This document shows positions 12,905 through 26,649 of a stretch of 64,000 nt of DNA, in pieces. Position 1 is the stretch's first letter; the number at the start of each line of letters is the position of its first letter. The position numbers and the translations under genes were made by a program. Origin of the DNA: Epiperipatus broadwayi (Eukaryota > Onychophora > Udeonychophora > Euonychophora > Peripatidae); assembly GCA_028023455.1 (NCBI GenBank), contig JAQFVV010012423.1:3707753-3771752 (forward strand), in the 5' to 3' direction. The notes under the pieces are model-generated. The model saw only the letters and a list, made by a program, of their open reading frames with translations, was not told the origin of the DNA and searched no databases.

Positions 12905-14210
12905 CTTCTCACTAATGATTGTCACTAATTAAAAATTAAACAGACGACTAGTTTATCCTACTATCAGATATCCATTAATTTCTCATGTTTGTAAATATGG
13001 CTATAGTGTAAATTAATTAGTAAAATCTGCTACAACGTACACTTTAGGAAAAATTAATTGGACAATAAATCCATTTTATCATTAAGAGTTGTAGAATAAA
13101 TACAATAATGCTATTGGTTGACTTAGAACAATCACACATACGTTGTTTCAAAACATTTGAACTTTGACTAGCATGTTGATACATGTTTGGCACATTTTAT
13201 ACAGTTTTTTAAATTACATTTCTATCTATTTGTATCTTTAACAGTGAAAATACTATAATTTTTAATTATTCTGCTACTTTTGAACATAAAATTATCCATA
13301 AGCCAGAAAAGTAGTCTTAGAAAGTTAATTGAAATACATTTTTAAAAAAAAAATAATTTCAATCTTTATTTGACATTTCATGATTTTAATCAGGATATGT
13401 TCGTATGCATTTTATACATGATTTGTTTATGCTTTTTAAATTGATGTGCATAGTATATTATATTAGACCATCTCTACTTAGTTTTCATCACTAGTTAGAC
13501 CACCACAAATGTTTACATTTAGAAAAATTGTTTATATTTTTATATGCATAATTTTTTATGATTTTATTTTGGAAAGTTTATTTATAGTTTTTATTAGAAA
13601 AATATGTTTATAGCATGTAGTATAAAAGTTAAATAAATAAATTTTGTAATATTTAGAATACATTTTATTGACTTTGTATTATACCTTTTCTGCTTAAAAG
13701 ATAACCTATCTTTACATGCATTCTAATTAATTAGCCTTAAATGCATGCATTTTAATGCATACTTAGAATAAAACAATTCTAAAATAAAGATTTGGCAGTC
13801 AATAGTATAGTATCATTATGACATTTATTGCTTTTGTATAATTAGTAATACAAATTATTATTTAAGTGAACCTAGGTATTCAACTTTTTTATGCTTCAAT
13901 AATTTTTAGCAGTGAATCATTATATAACATTGGTAATCCATCAAATTTTTGAAATTATTATTACACATGTTTAATGAATTTCATAACACTGGTATTTTTT
14001 TCGAAATTACAGAGTCTAATATTAAAGAATGTTGTATGACAAGTCAATTAAGGACTAAAAATGTACTTTCCTGCTTATTGCATGTTTACTGATAATCTAA
14101 TAAATACTGCCCTTTTTATAAGCAAGGATTGTTCATTTATCAACTCACTAGATCATTAAAATCACCTTGTACCACATACTACATTTACTCTTACATTATC
14201 GTATAGCAAA
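12179..14210. other. AT-rich spacer with an (AT)n array
   Basis: No gene recognised. A long, slightly interrupted (AT)n array lies at 12812-12901. The rest is AT-rich sequence with poly-A and poly-T runs and stop-dense frames. Confidence 0.5.
12812..12901. repeat. (AT)n microsatellite
   Basis: About 45 AT units, with a single TGTATA interruption near 12872-12877. Confidence 0.9.
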
Positions 14211-14700
14211 TATAGAGGATTTGAACTCAGAATTTTAAGCACCACACTATCTCATACAACTGATACACATGACCAAACATATGTAAAAAAGATAAATAAT
14301 CATCAATATATGTATTTTGTACTAAACCAGCACTCATTAGTTGGTCGAGATTATCATCTCCCACACATATATATTATCAGTGTTCAGTTTCTATTAAGAT
14401 AGCAAGTCTTCACATTTTAATGGACAGACTTGGGCTTTCATCATCAAATTTGCAATGATATGGATGGTTTGAGGTTGGAGTAGATTGAAGGCTGCCCATT
14501 AAAGTGTGAATATTTGCTATCTTAATATGAACTGAGTACTGATTATATATGTGTGTGGGAGATAATAATCTGGACGAACTGATGAGTGCTGGTTTAGTAC
14601 AAAATACATATATTGGTAATTATTTATCTTTTCTACATGTATGTGGTCATGTGTATTAGTTGTATGAGATAGTAAATTCTGAGTCCAAACCCCCTATATT
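14211..14700. repeat. 490 bp inverted repeat with tRNA-like outer ends
   Basis: The left arm (about 14211-14426) is the reverse complement of the right arm (about 14493-14700) at roughly 85 to 90 percent by eye, with a ~66 base centre. A shared block is AGTGCTGGTTTAGTACAAAA. The outer ends carry a sequence resembling a pol III A box (GTATTAGTTGTATGAGATAG) and a B box (GAGTTCAAATCCTC), suggesting two head-to-head copies of a tRNA-derived repeat. The right arm lacks about 14 bases between the boxes. A transcript of either strand could fold into a long hairpin. Confidence 0.75.
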
Positions 14701-17700
14701 TACAATTAAGCTCCAGGTTTGTGAAAAGTGCCTGGTTTTCAAATATTTATTATAGTATAGCAATAAAAAATTATTTATGCATGTGGCTTATTTGTATCAT
14801 TCTATTGACTTGCATTTAATTTTTTTAACAAAATATAACAAATAAAGTCATATTGTATTATTCAATTTTATTCATTCATTTTCTTGTTCTCACCAATTAA
14901 ATAAAAGAATCAATAACGAAACAATTATTTTTAAGAAAGTCATTATTTTAAATATATTAATATCAATATTTTTTTTTGTTTTTTAACTATTCTTAGAATA
15001 TTTGTTTTTGGAAACATTTCCAGTACTAGAACTAAATAGTTCATTTAATGCCATTTATTAATAAATCTTTTAACTTTTTAAATAAAATGATAAACAATGA
15101 GTTTTTATTTTATTTTGTTTTAACTTTGCTTTCACTATAAGAAACTTTAATCTCAATGGATTAATTATAAACATAATAACAACAAAAATGATTTTTAGAA
15201 TGCAACATTTGTTTTCAATTATATTTGTAATTGTTAAACAAAAAAAGTGTAAAAAGGAAAATGTAGTAATATGTGTTTGTTTAATTTATGTTAATATTTG
15301 TAGTTAAAAGGCTATTCACTCCATTGGGGCATTAATAATACAAAAACAATTTTCTTTATCAAGTAATGTCATATAAATATAATTTGTTTTTTTTTATTTA
15401 ATTGAAGTAAACTAAAAACTACAATATTTTACTCATTAGAAAATCAAAAAAAATTAACAAGTAATAAACAACAAATCATATGCAACTGAAATCAAATATT
15501 TGATACCTCCAGTTCATCTGATGAGCAATGGTTGTTCAAAAACAGCATGTGATGTGACTAAAAGTATTATCTATTTTTACAACAGGCAAAACTCTCCACA
15601 CAGTAGTGCCACTCAGTTATGAGCAAGCATAATAAATGGTGATTTTGTGATGTTTAGTGGTTTAAATTCATTTTTACACTGATGACTAAGGTTTATGGAT
15701 TATGTTCCATTAAATTGTATTGTTAGTTTTAGAAATGTATCATGAAAAATTGTTGATATATATTTGTAAGATTCTTAGTTATTTTGTATATAAAATACAC
15801 ATTTTTGGCAGTGCTTCTAAACACTTTTGACATTAATCAAGAGAAATACTAATATCTTAATAAATTTTTATATGTGAAGTTTATTATATCCAAAAAAAGG
15901 TTAAAAGAATATGCTAATCTGAAAATCAGAATAACTTTTTCTATTAATAGGATAGGATAGTTCTTACCATTTTACATATCAGCAAATATGTTTAACATAA
16001 CATATAATCTCTTTGAAACAGCCATGATAAAATTTACATTACCCTCTCCAAAAGCTGCACTATTTACAGAAATAATGCAATCATTATATGGCAATGCATT
16101 GAAGATATATTACAAATGCAAACTCTCGTGAAAAATAGTTATCCATTAGCTATCATAAGCTATCATAAAAATCATAACTAGATAAAAATAATCAAAAACA
16201 ACATAGTTAGTAGACAACTATAAAAACAATCTGCAATAAGTATAATATGAGAACATCTTTTCATATCCTGTGCATTCTGTGAGAAATCATAAACTTTAGA
16301 AAGTTTAAACTCCAAATGTTAAAAAACAAGAATCACATTTATGGAATCTATTAGATGTGGACATATTTCCATTATTATAACTACATGCTCCATTAAAACT
16401 GTTTACAAAAACATTGAACCATGATTATTAAAAAAGATATATGTGTTCAAAGTAGCAAATCTTGTTAGTACTAATGGATATATGTTCATTTAAAAATATA
16501 TAAGAATACTGGACAGAGAGAAAAAAGTTTTAAGAAAATAAAGATGCCTACATAGCAATGTCATATAATCACATAATTCAACACTAATTTGATAATCCAT
16601 AATGTTTGAAAACCATTCAGTAGTTTTGACTTTTCAATATAAATCAAGAGAACACTAATACATAAATAAATAAAAATTTCACTGACTGTAGTCATTGATG
16701 AATGGTCTAGTTCAGGGATCAACAAACATTTTAATATGAAAAGTCACTTTATTAAATCTCACCGTTTCTCCCATTAAATAGTTGCAAGAAAATAAATATG
16801 TTCATCCCCCTACTCCTACCACGAGGAAAGAGATTAAATATATGTCCCTGAAAAATATGAATTTCTGAAGGGCTATGGATGTATTTAAACGTTTATTTTA
16901 GTAATAGTTTTGACAGTTTGAATTTATTCACAAATTTCTAATTATTAAATATTCATCATATATAATAATTCCTATTCTATAATAGGGCTTTATTAGAAAA
17001 CAATATTGCAAGATGCATTATTCCTCTCTAGGGTCATCAAAATTTTTATTTACAAATTAAAAAATAAAATAAAAACGTGTTTATGTTAATTATAATAAAA
17101 AGAACCATGAGAATGGGATCAAAAAGCCACAATCAGCTCATCTATTGTCTACCTGTTATAGTATACATTAAATTCATTTAGAAATCTAAAGATTTCATAC
17201 TTAATTTCTATATTAGCGATTATTAGTTCAATTAGCAACAATTGAAGAAGAAAAAAATAATACCACTAGAAACATTGTGTTCATTAGTAATATCTGTGTC
17301 ATTCGTGACAATTAAATGTATTTAGAAAAATATTAAAAGTTTAAATTAGAAAAAAAAAAAACTAGCAATTCAATTACATAATGAAAATAGTCCAAAGCAT
17401 AATTGTAAATATTATATATAGACTATAAAATGATTAATTACATAACTCTTTTGGAATACATAAAAAAGATTTTATCTAGTGGTAAATTTAAGAAATAAAT
17501 CTGCCAGTATTTTTTTAAAATGATCTACTGGAAGTAACCATTTGAGACTTGGTTATAATGCTTTTTAAATGTTGAAAAGTGAAAATAGCTAAGAAAGTTA
17601 GATTAGACACTCTTACTATTTTTTAGTCTAATTTATCATTTTTATTGTAAGGAGATTTGGAGGTTTTTATTATTCAAACATTGTAATTAAAATATATAAC

Positions 17701-17924
17701 TCACTATTTTAAAAGTCTGAAAATTATTAGCACTTGATACAAAAAAAAAATAAAGAATAAAAATAGAATATAAATATTTTAAAATAATATAGATTGTATT
17801 TTACTTTACTAAAATAGATTTTTAAAACTAATATTATAAATATAACAATTTTTTCAACGGCATGTTTCATTTTTACTATTTTTTACTTATAAAACAAAGC
17901 AAAAAAATCTGATGTGGAGCCTTT
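14701..17924. other. AT-rich spacer, no gene recognised
   Basis: About 3.2 kb of stop-dense AT-rich sequence. CAGGGATCAACAAAC at ~16713 resembles a hAT terminal repeat, but I find no matching end. Nothing else stands out. Confidence 0.5.
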
Positions 17925-18140
17925 TTTTAAACTGAGCTTTTGGGGTTATTTATTTCATGTATGACAACTTTCAAGTGTAACTGAACGTTTTTCACAACAT
18001 CTTCCAATCTCTTTGGAAAATCTTCTAAAGAGGGCTTAACTTATTTTTTCTCATGTGTCATAGCATCGGCCGGAATGTGAACCCGCTAACCCAGGACAAC
18101 TACTTGTAAGGCAGCTGTTCTGACATCTCGACCTCCAACG
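17925..18140 (-). repeat. tRNA-derived SINE, near full length
   Basis: On the minus strand the element starts near GTTGGAGGTCGAGATGTCAG (A-box region). It has an anticodon-arm-like stem GCTGC/GTAGT around CTTACAA, a long variable segment and GGGTTCACATTCC (B box). A body follows, beginning GATGCTATGACACATGAG, and the element ends in an A-rich stretch (TTTAAAAAAAGG) near 17925. The tRNA-like head followed by an unrelated body and A-rich tail is standard SINE layout. The head and first body bases match the relic at 12.1 kb. Confidence 0.65.
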
Positions 18141-20375
18141 CTTTTTGTTATTAAAACTTTATTTTATTACAGTGTTAACATCCTTATCATTACTATTCTC
18201 TTCTTAATAACTTTCTGATATATTTTAATTTATTTATTGATTGTATTAATTTGGACAAGAGGGGATATAAAAAATGACATTCAATATTGTTAAAACTAAA
18301 TAATCATTAGAAAAAAAGTGTGTTTTTATTTTATCTAAATTTAAAACAGGTAATTATTTTAAAACCAATGACAAAGATATATGATAGTGTCGATATTTTT
18401 AATTACAATACGATTATCTTTAAACCAAAAAAAGGCAAAAATATTTACTAACTGACAGAAACTTTTCAAGATCTAAATTTTAATATAGATTTCAGGTACA
18501 CTGTACGTTTCTCAAGAATTTTTAAAAACTCTTCAAAATATGTATGCTACTTTATCTGAAATTGAATTTATATTTTGCTTGTAAGCTTATTGTTTCAATT
18601 TAAGCCAGCCATAAATGGGATAAAATATTTCATTGCATAATTAGAAATTGAAATATATGATAATAACACTTTCTTTCATATATGTAAGTAATGCTAATTA
18701 GTACAATACAAACACTTATATTATCATTGTATCAATAAACTTTTCAGTATTCATAATGTCAATGCACAGCACTCTATTATCAATGTAGCTTTTATCAATA
18801 CAGAATAAATCAATTTAAATTTATTTATCCTCATTCTTATAAAGACGATCATTCTGATAATGATATGAATTAGAACCCATGTCTGATGGTACTCCGATGT
18901 AATCATTCAATATGGCTAATAATTTAACTTCATAATATAGATTTTTTTAATTACTTTATGTATAAATAAGTAAATATTTAATATTTACATACTAATAAAA
19001 GCAATGTAAATCATTATGTAATTATTTGTCGTAGTCAGTATTTGATCATTTATTTGTACAGGTATTTAAATGAATAAAAAATAACTACATTTTCTGAAGT
19101 TAAATAACAGTATTCAACAATGCTGCAGATATATATGAATCATTTTTCAAACTAATAATCTTTGTAGACATAGAAAAAAACACATGCAAATTGATTCATT
19201 TTACGTTTGCAAAATCTAATTTGGTAATAGCAAAAATTGCATTAATTATTCTTCACATATATTTTTGTAATTATTTAAATTTTAATTTACTGATAAAGTG
19301 CTTTTATAAAAAAATAAGTGTTAAGCTTTCTAAATAAATAATTATTGTAATTTTCATATTATAAGAACTAGATAAATTTGCAAAAAGTGTAAATTATTAA
19401 TACCTTTTTATATAAACTAATATAAATGTGTTTGTTTTTAATTAAAACCAATCTAGTAATTTATATTGTTCTAAACCTCTTATAGAAAATATTTGTACTA
19501 ATAACTAAAATTATTACAATATTGGCTCAAAGGTTAAAATAATTGTTCATGTCCTCATCAATGATAAAATCTATTATGTATTACTGTCTCAATAACATCT
19601 TTGATATCTGATTGATAAAGACCAATAATACTTAGATAACTGATAATCAACCAGCAGGCAGAAAGCTATCATGGTTTATTTAAAATTTAGCGATCTAAAA
19701 AAAATATACATTTGTTTGAATCTTGGAAAAAATTTGATGTTCAGACATGAACATATCATGCAGATATGTTAATCCATATGCAGTAAAAAATCATACATAT
19801 TTTATGATGTTGTAATATGAATTAATTAAACACCTTTTAAATTCCCATTATAAATGTTTTATTATAGGAAGTTTAATTACACTATGTATTATATTCTATA
19901 CTGATGTTTAATAAATTAAACTAAAAGCAATTTATTTGCATAAAATGCCAAAAACAAATAAATAGTTCAAGTCCAGTCTCAATACAAAATTAAGTGTATT
20001 TTATTTTTAATGTTTCAAAATGTATTGGGTTTTTTAATTTTGATACTGTTTTTTTTATTATTTATCTATTACAAATATATAATGAATTTCCAAATATATC
20101 CCAATATCCCTTGATCAGCATAATTAATAGTGAATATTTTTTCATTATTTATATGTGAAGAGAAGTGCTAAAAAAATTTGCCTGAAGGTACATGCAAAGC
20201 TTTTAATTAACTTGCAATATATATAATTTAAATACAAGTAATCAAAACATATAGGAAATTACATATAAACAACACACACATACATACATACTCTAATAAA
20301 ACTACTACTTTACGTTTATTGACACATAAGTCTTAATTCTGCATATTTTTCCAAAAGGTTTGGTGGTTTCCATTC

Positions 20376-20432
<57 letters not shown>

Positions 20433-21637
20433 CAAAATGTACAGCTCTCCGAAATTATCCAAGGGCAATTTGCATGGATTCTCCACAAACTAATGTTACA
20501 GAATAAAGATCAGATAGACACATACGATTGTATATCATGTTTTAATTAAATTATTGATTTGCGAAATAATGAAAAATGCTAAAGCTAATGAGACACTACA
20601 ATTTATTCATATATATATATATATTTATAATACACACCTAATTGCATAAATTGACTGTCCTATCAACTTATACACAAGTTAGTATGATTAGTTATTTATG
20701 TCTTCAGTAATTAAGTGTATACATGATAATAAACGATTTATAATAAATTATTGATTGTTTCTGAACTGCGATAAACTTTTTCATAGACCAACAATCACAA
20801 CTATTTATTATTATTGATTTAATATTTAATAAACCTATAATTTGAGAATATGCTATATTCATTAACTATTTTAAAAACTGAACTACTATAGATACTTTCA
20901 GGCTGTAATACAAGTAATAAACTAAATGTTATATGTTTACCTAAGAAGCAACATATTCATTACATTATTTATGGATACCCAAATACATATGAGCTAAAAA
21001 TATATGATAGGAATTTTTATCTATCTCACACTATTGCAAAGGTACTACATGTAAGAGTGACTGACAGTTCACAAATGACATTATCCACAACATGAACAAA
21101 AACAAAGCAGATGATATACAGTAGGAATGTCCATCTACTGCATGACAGGCAATCTCAACCACATTACAATCATTTATGAATAAGTACAAAAGACATCTAG
21201 AAATAAAGTTACAGCTATCCACTTATATCAATACACCCAGATTATCTTTTTCCAAAACTGGAGAGTAATTTGCTTAAAACTGTCAATTATTAAAAGATAA
21301 TAAAAACAAAAATAATCTCAATTTATTACATCTATGCAGCGGCTGTTATATTCGCATGTAATGGAAATGTCTGGGTTTAAAATATTAAGTTTTTAAAAGT
21401 GTTGTCAGAAATTGTGCTAATAAACTAATTGTCTTTTATAAATAAAATACTTATCCTGTAAGTTTATGCCACCTGAATTGTGTTGTGATTAAATAAAGCA
21501 AAATAGCAATCTCTTGTCGTCCTAGTTTATAAGCAGATTTAGAAAATGCAATTTTTTTAGCATAATGGAGATAAATACCTAATGTTTGTAAGTTAATAAT
21601 ATATTTTAAAGTTCATATTCATTTTATTTCTTCATTA
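18141..21637. other. AT-rich spacer with an (AT)n array
   Basis: About 3.5 kb without a recognisable gene. Contains (AT)n at 20380-20429 and a short CATA-rich stretch near 20270-20290. A 63-codon minus frame at 21031-21222 has no recognisable domain. Confidence 0.5.
20380..20429. repeat. (AT)n microsatellite
   Basis: About 25 uninterrupted AT units. Confidence 0.9.
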
Positions 21638-21720
21638 AGAGTTTGAACTCAGATTTCTGTAATGGGTACAATTTTAGTGGACTTCTATTATTGAACCATA
21701 GCTATGGCATTGGTAGGTTT
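21638..21720 (-). repeat. Possible tRNA-derived SINE relic
   Basis: Minus strand: CCATAGCTATGGTTCAATA (A-box-like), about 45 bases, then GAGTTCAAACTC (B-box-like), followed by AATGAAGAAATAAA. The spacing and A-rich continuation resemble the 12.1 and 18.1 kb SINEs, but the boxes are weak. Confidence 0.35.
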
Positions 21721-21857
21721 TAATTATACTGTTCTTAATTCTACAGGCAGAATCAGATATTAGTTTAATTGTTTATTGATGGCTGTTTTTCCCCAAAAGC
21801 AGTAGACATTCAAAATTTAGGCAAATAATGGACACAATGCTGTTTGTACATTAGTTG

Positions 21858-21950
21858 ATGATCCTTTCCATGCTTCTCTATGCATCTTTGACCTGCCCTC
21901 TGCTAGCTGGCCAGAGTGAAGCAGATGATGGCTTCTCTACCACTACATAA
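21858..21950 (+). CDS. Possible 30-residue secreted peptide frame (doubtful)
   Basis: A short frame starts ATG at 21858 and ends TAA at 21948-21950. Its first 18 residues, MILSMLLYASLTCPLLAG, look like a signal peptide: a hydrophobic core ending in small residues. A polar tail follows (QSEADDGFSTTT). AATAAA occurs about 20 bases after the stop (21971-21976). The segment is richer in G and C than its surroundings. No promoter, cysteine pattern or family match is visible, and the minus strand also reads open for about 20 codons. It may be a small peptide gene, one exon, or chance. Confidence 0.15.
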   Translation: MILSMLLYASLTCPLLAGQSEADDGFSTTT

Positions 21951-23723
21951 TTTTCTCAACACTAAGCCCAATAAATATAATGGAATCACAATCAAAGCAA
22001 TAATGAGTTGCAATAATCAATAAAAGTTCAGCAATGACAATATCTTAGCAATACTCAATCAAAGTAAATTGATTTAGAACCCTATTTATAGTTTCTGGCA
22101 TTAGCTTACCAGCAAAATCTGATCCAGTGTCTGTTTTTTCAAGCCAACAAACTATTGGTGGGTAAGAACTCCTGAATTCCATTTTGTTACCCTGCTTACT
22201 TGTCCAATCATGACATTTAAAAAAATTATCCTTAATAGAAATTACAGATTAATTTACATCAAGCACTTCCCTACTTAATTAATCAATCTGTTTATAGGAA
22301 TTTTGATTACTTTTTCTAAGCATGTCATTTCCACTTTATAGAAAAAATACATTTTGCTTTAACATAATTTAAAAATAAACATATAATTAATTAGTCATAC
22401 AATATACATTTATCTGTGCAAATAAATTGTATTTAAAATTTTTATTTTTTAATATTGTTGAATTTCTTCACTTTTAAAATAAACTTTTAATTATTAAATT
22501 AGAGACATGTCATTTCAATATATATAACCTCTTTATGTCTATTATTTATTATAATAACAATCCATGAAAATATTTAATTCAACATATACAACTTTTTACA
22601 GAAGTTTAAAATATTAATTGGAGAATGTCAAAACTGTTTTTCTTTAACATTCTGATACCTATAAAATTAGCTTATTGGGTTTAAATCCATTTAGTAATTT
22701 GGATTTAAAGTAAGAAGGACACTGTTCCATTTTGTGTTATAAATACTGTTAATAAATTAGTATTTTTTTTAAATCTCATACATGTCAAGCAGAAAGGTAA
22801 TATTCTGTATCAAATTTTTTATTGATGTATGTTATCATATATAGGCAAATCAATGTGTAGTATTGAAAAAAAAAGATTAAAGGAGTATAAATTGTAATAC
22901 ATGCAGGTGAAAAGTAAAAATAATAATGATTTAATGATTGCTTCAGTTTTTTGGGTGATGAAAGGATGTGTAAATATAAATTTATGTTTGATATTGAAAG
23001 TGTTAAGATTTTTCATGAAGAGAAAAACCATAATCAAAAAAAAAAAAAAAATAAGGAAACAATTTTAATAAATAAAACTAAAATGAATATAATTGACAAA
23101 CTGTTAACATTAAAATTTGAAATTCATGGGATTTTAATTGATGACATTTACTTCCATTCTATATTTTGAATTTAGCAGATAGATGAGGAAAATTAAGGAA
23201 TTAATCAAAAGTATTTCTGCAGATTGAAAGACTGTGTGTAATAGTTAATTATTGTTATATTTATTATTTTTATTCTTATTAAAATAATTTTTTAGTTAAT
23301 GGAAATGTTATATTCATTATGTTCAAATAGATAATTTTAAACATACTTTCTAAAAAAAATTATTGCCTTGTCAATAAAACAAATATTATAAATTATTACT
23401 AGTTTTGTCATGGCTAAAAATCATATTATTGAAGTGATATTAATATTATTGATTACAGTACCTTATAGCTGATCCAAGATGTTTTTTGTACATATTTATA
23501 GATATAGGAATTTCAAATATGTGTATCAAAATTTTTTTAATCACAGTTTATATTTAGTTAGAAAACACTCATACATATAAAGTTAATTTTAAAAAAACAA
23601 TCCATAAGAATAAAAAAATATAATACGAATAATAACAGAAATATTATTAGTATTATAATAATTTTATTAGAGTACATATACAATTGAAATTACACTTAAT
23701 TAATTAGAGAAGGGATTAACATA

Positions 23724-23770
<47 letters not shown>

Positions 23771-24499
23771 CGTGCAATAATTTTTGCAGTTTCTTGAATG
23801 TATTTAAATTTAAAAGGGTATGATGATAAAATAGTTAAACTTATTATTATTGGTAATAAAATATTAAATATAATTAAAAATTAAAAATGAATAAAGCAAA
23901 AACATTTATGTTGATGTTTATAATAGAAGTATTTATTTGTAAAACAAAAAAAAAGTATTTTATTTTTTTTTTTTTATTAATTAATGTAATATTTAAAATA
24001 TATTTATATATTATTATTCAGTAAGTTTAAAATAATTCCAGTACAAAATTGGCACTACAACTTTTAAAAAATTTCCATATATTACCTACTATATATTGTA
24101 TCCTAGCAACATGATAATATTTCCCATAAAAAGTTAAAAGTGTAAAGAATTTTGAAAAAAAAAAGAATGATCTTATTAATCATGCCATACAAATCTGTAA
24201 ATACAGTACATTCATTTTATTAACTGATTGCAAGTGAATTGTATTGGACTTAAATTTAAAGTTAGCAATATTGACATCTTGCAGCATCATGATAGTGGAA
24301 TAGAAAAGAATGATATAAAATAAATCACATTTAGAACGGGATAAGTTCAACAGAAAATTAGTTAGAAGATATCTAGTTGGGTATATACTCCTTTATAAAA
24401 ATAAAATTTGTAACAATCTTTAAGGAATGTCATACACAAAAGAAAAATGAAAGATAATATTTCTTGTGCAATATAACAATGTTAGAAGTAAATAAATAA
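21951..24499. other. AT-rich spacer with (AT)n(GT)n
   Basis: No gene recognised. (AT)n passes into (GT)n at about 23725-23771. Overlapping short frames on both strands at 22819-23169 are rich in K, N, I and F and look like chance. Confidence 0.5.
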
Positions 24500-26100
24500 G
24501 TAATCACTAGATCAAGATTTAGTAAAATAGAACAGCAAATCAATGAACCAGAAAATATTGAAAAAATGGAAATGAAATAGCTAGAAAAGGCTATGAATAT
24601 GTCTGCAGAAGAGATGATAACTGTACAGGATGGGCTGTCTAACTATAACAAAAATAGCTGCTGAGAACTTCTGAAAAAATAAAAAAATCTTACAAGAAAT
24701 ACAGCTAAAAAATCAAATGTTAAAAAAACACTTTTAAAAAAATTATGCAAAGAAAAATGGAAAGCAATCCAAATAAGGTTGCTAGTAACAAATTATGCAA
24801 GATGTTGAGAGAAGTATTAGAGAAGATATGATGTGACAAATACAAGTATTAAGTACATCAGAAATGGATATAGAGAATAAAATATATGTTGGCATAAAGA
24901 AAATAAAAAAATAGAATTGATGAAAGCCAGATGTAAATGTAAGAATTGTTATGAAAGATAATATAGAAAGGTTAGAAAATTAAAAAAAAATCAAAGAATT
25001 ACAAAAAAAAATCTGAAGAGCAGTGGTACTGTAGAGTCACCCAATAAAGTCTGAAGGATAAACAAAAAGAATGGCTGGAAAATGAATAAGACTAAAATGG
25101 AATATACAAACAAAGGAAAATAATAGTCAAAACTGATTGAAAATCTTGGTATGAAAAAACAAAAAAAGAAAATTAGATAGAGTTGTTACCAAAGAAAGTC
25201 AATAAAAGCAACCATACAGAATGCATGTTCATAAGTTGGATAACTACATTCAGTTAAATATTTTGAGAGAAAATAAACAAGTGTCTGAAGCATATAATCA
25301 CTTTTACAGTCTTTCAAGAGAATAGTGGATTTTTTAAATAATAAAATCATACTCTATATAAAGTATCCTGGCACTATCTTTAATAATTTCTGGAATGAAG
25401 ACTGACAGGTGATGCAAGAGAGATTTGGGATTGGTAGTGGTGAAGGCTACACATATATTTTTTGATGTCAAGTAACAATGTTAAGAACTCTTTATGGTGT
25501 GCTTTGACTGAAAGTTAAATTATACAATTAGGTTACTACAATATATCATTTAGAATAGAACAGAAGAATTAAGCACTGATAGAAAACCATTGAACAGGTG
25601 ACTGTTTATTAATGTCATTTCCTGAAGTAGATATGGTCAGGAAAATAATGGTAAGGTTGAAAATAAGACTTCTAGTAAATTTAGAAAAAAACTGTTGTAA
25701 GTTGTATGAAATCAGGAATGATAACATGTTTGATTTACACTGAAAAAAAAGAAATGCTGATAGTGTAAAGAGAACAAAAATTCTAAGAGACTCTAGCATA
25801 CATTCAAACCTAATATGGTCCAGACAATTAACTTGATCATCATCTAGACCTTTTTATGTGGTACAAACAAGATGCCAGCATAATGTAGTAACAAAAATAA
25901 AAGTGAAAAGAACAATTATAAATAACTCAGATAATGGCAGAAAATATAACAAAGCAACTCATATGAGTACTTTCATAAATGGACAAGTACCTGAACTGAT
26001 GCATTCTATATGGGAAAGGTAATGTATACCTTTTGGTGACTTTGTATATGTTAAAATGATAAGTGTATTTACAATACATTAATGACAAAATATTAAAATC
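24500..26100 (+). other. Purine-rich segment, possibly a decayed coding region
   Basis: The plus strand is strongly A/G-biased over about 1.5 kb. It has open stretches with charged, protein-like composition broken by frequent stops; the best is around 25490-26060. This is how a decayed plus-strand coding element would look, but I recognise no RT, transposase or gag motif. The minus frame at 25569-25799 has no recognisable domain. Confidence 0.25.
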
Positions 26101-26649
26101 ATGACTAAGAAATCAAAATTATTTAAAGAGCAATAAAGGCTTGATATTTAAAGACATTAAGAAGTGACAATAATGCATTATCATAATAAATTGGTAAGGG
26201 TGGGAAGATTGTCAGTATGTATTTTTTAGAGTTAATGGAGAACTCAGGATTGTTATATATGGGATTGCACTTTTGGGATGTCAAAATGTTTTATGGTGAT
26301 AGTTTATGTTAGGGTGACAATGAAGTTTTTTTGGAAGATATTTTGAATTTTTAAGCAAGAGAATAGATTTCCTAGGCCAATGTTATTATACCAAGAGAAC
26401 ATTCAAGATGAAAAAAAGTTGCATATTTATGTAGTCAATAAATGAATATTTTTGTGTTTAGTTTTAGATGAGCCTGGTTAGCTTTCAATCTTAATCAATA
26501 TTACCACTTTAAATTTCCTATCCCTTCTATTTATTATTATCCTTTCTATTATTTAAGCAATATTTATAAATAATTTTATTGAAAAACCATATGTAATAAT
26601 GATACAATTGTAAATCAAAAATAATAGTTATCCATGTTAGGCAGGCAAA

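Noticed and set aside
16713-16728. hAT-like terminus CAGGGATCAACAAAC
   Set aside because: No matching inverted end or target duplication was found within a few kb.
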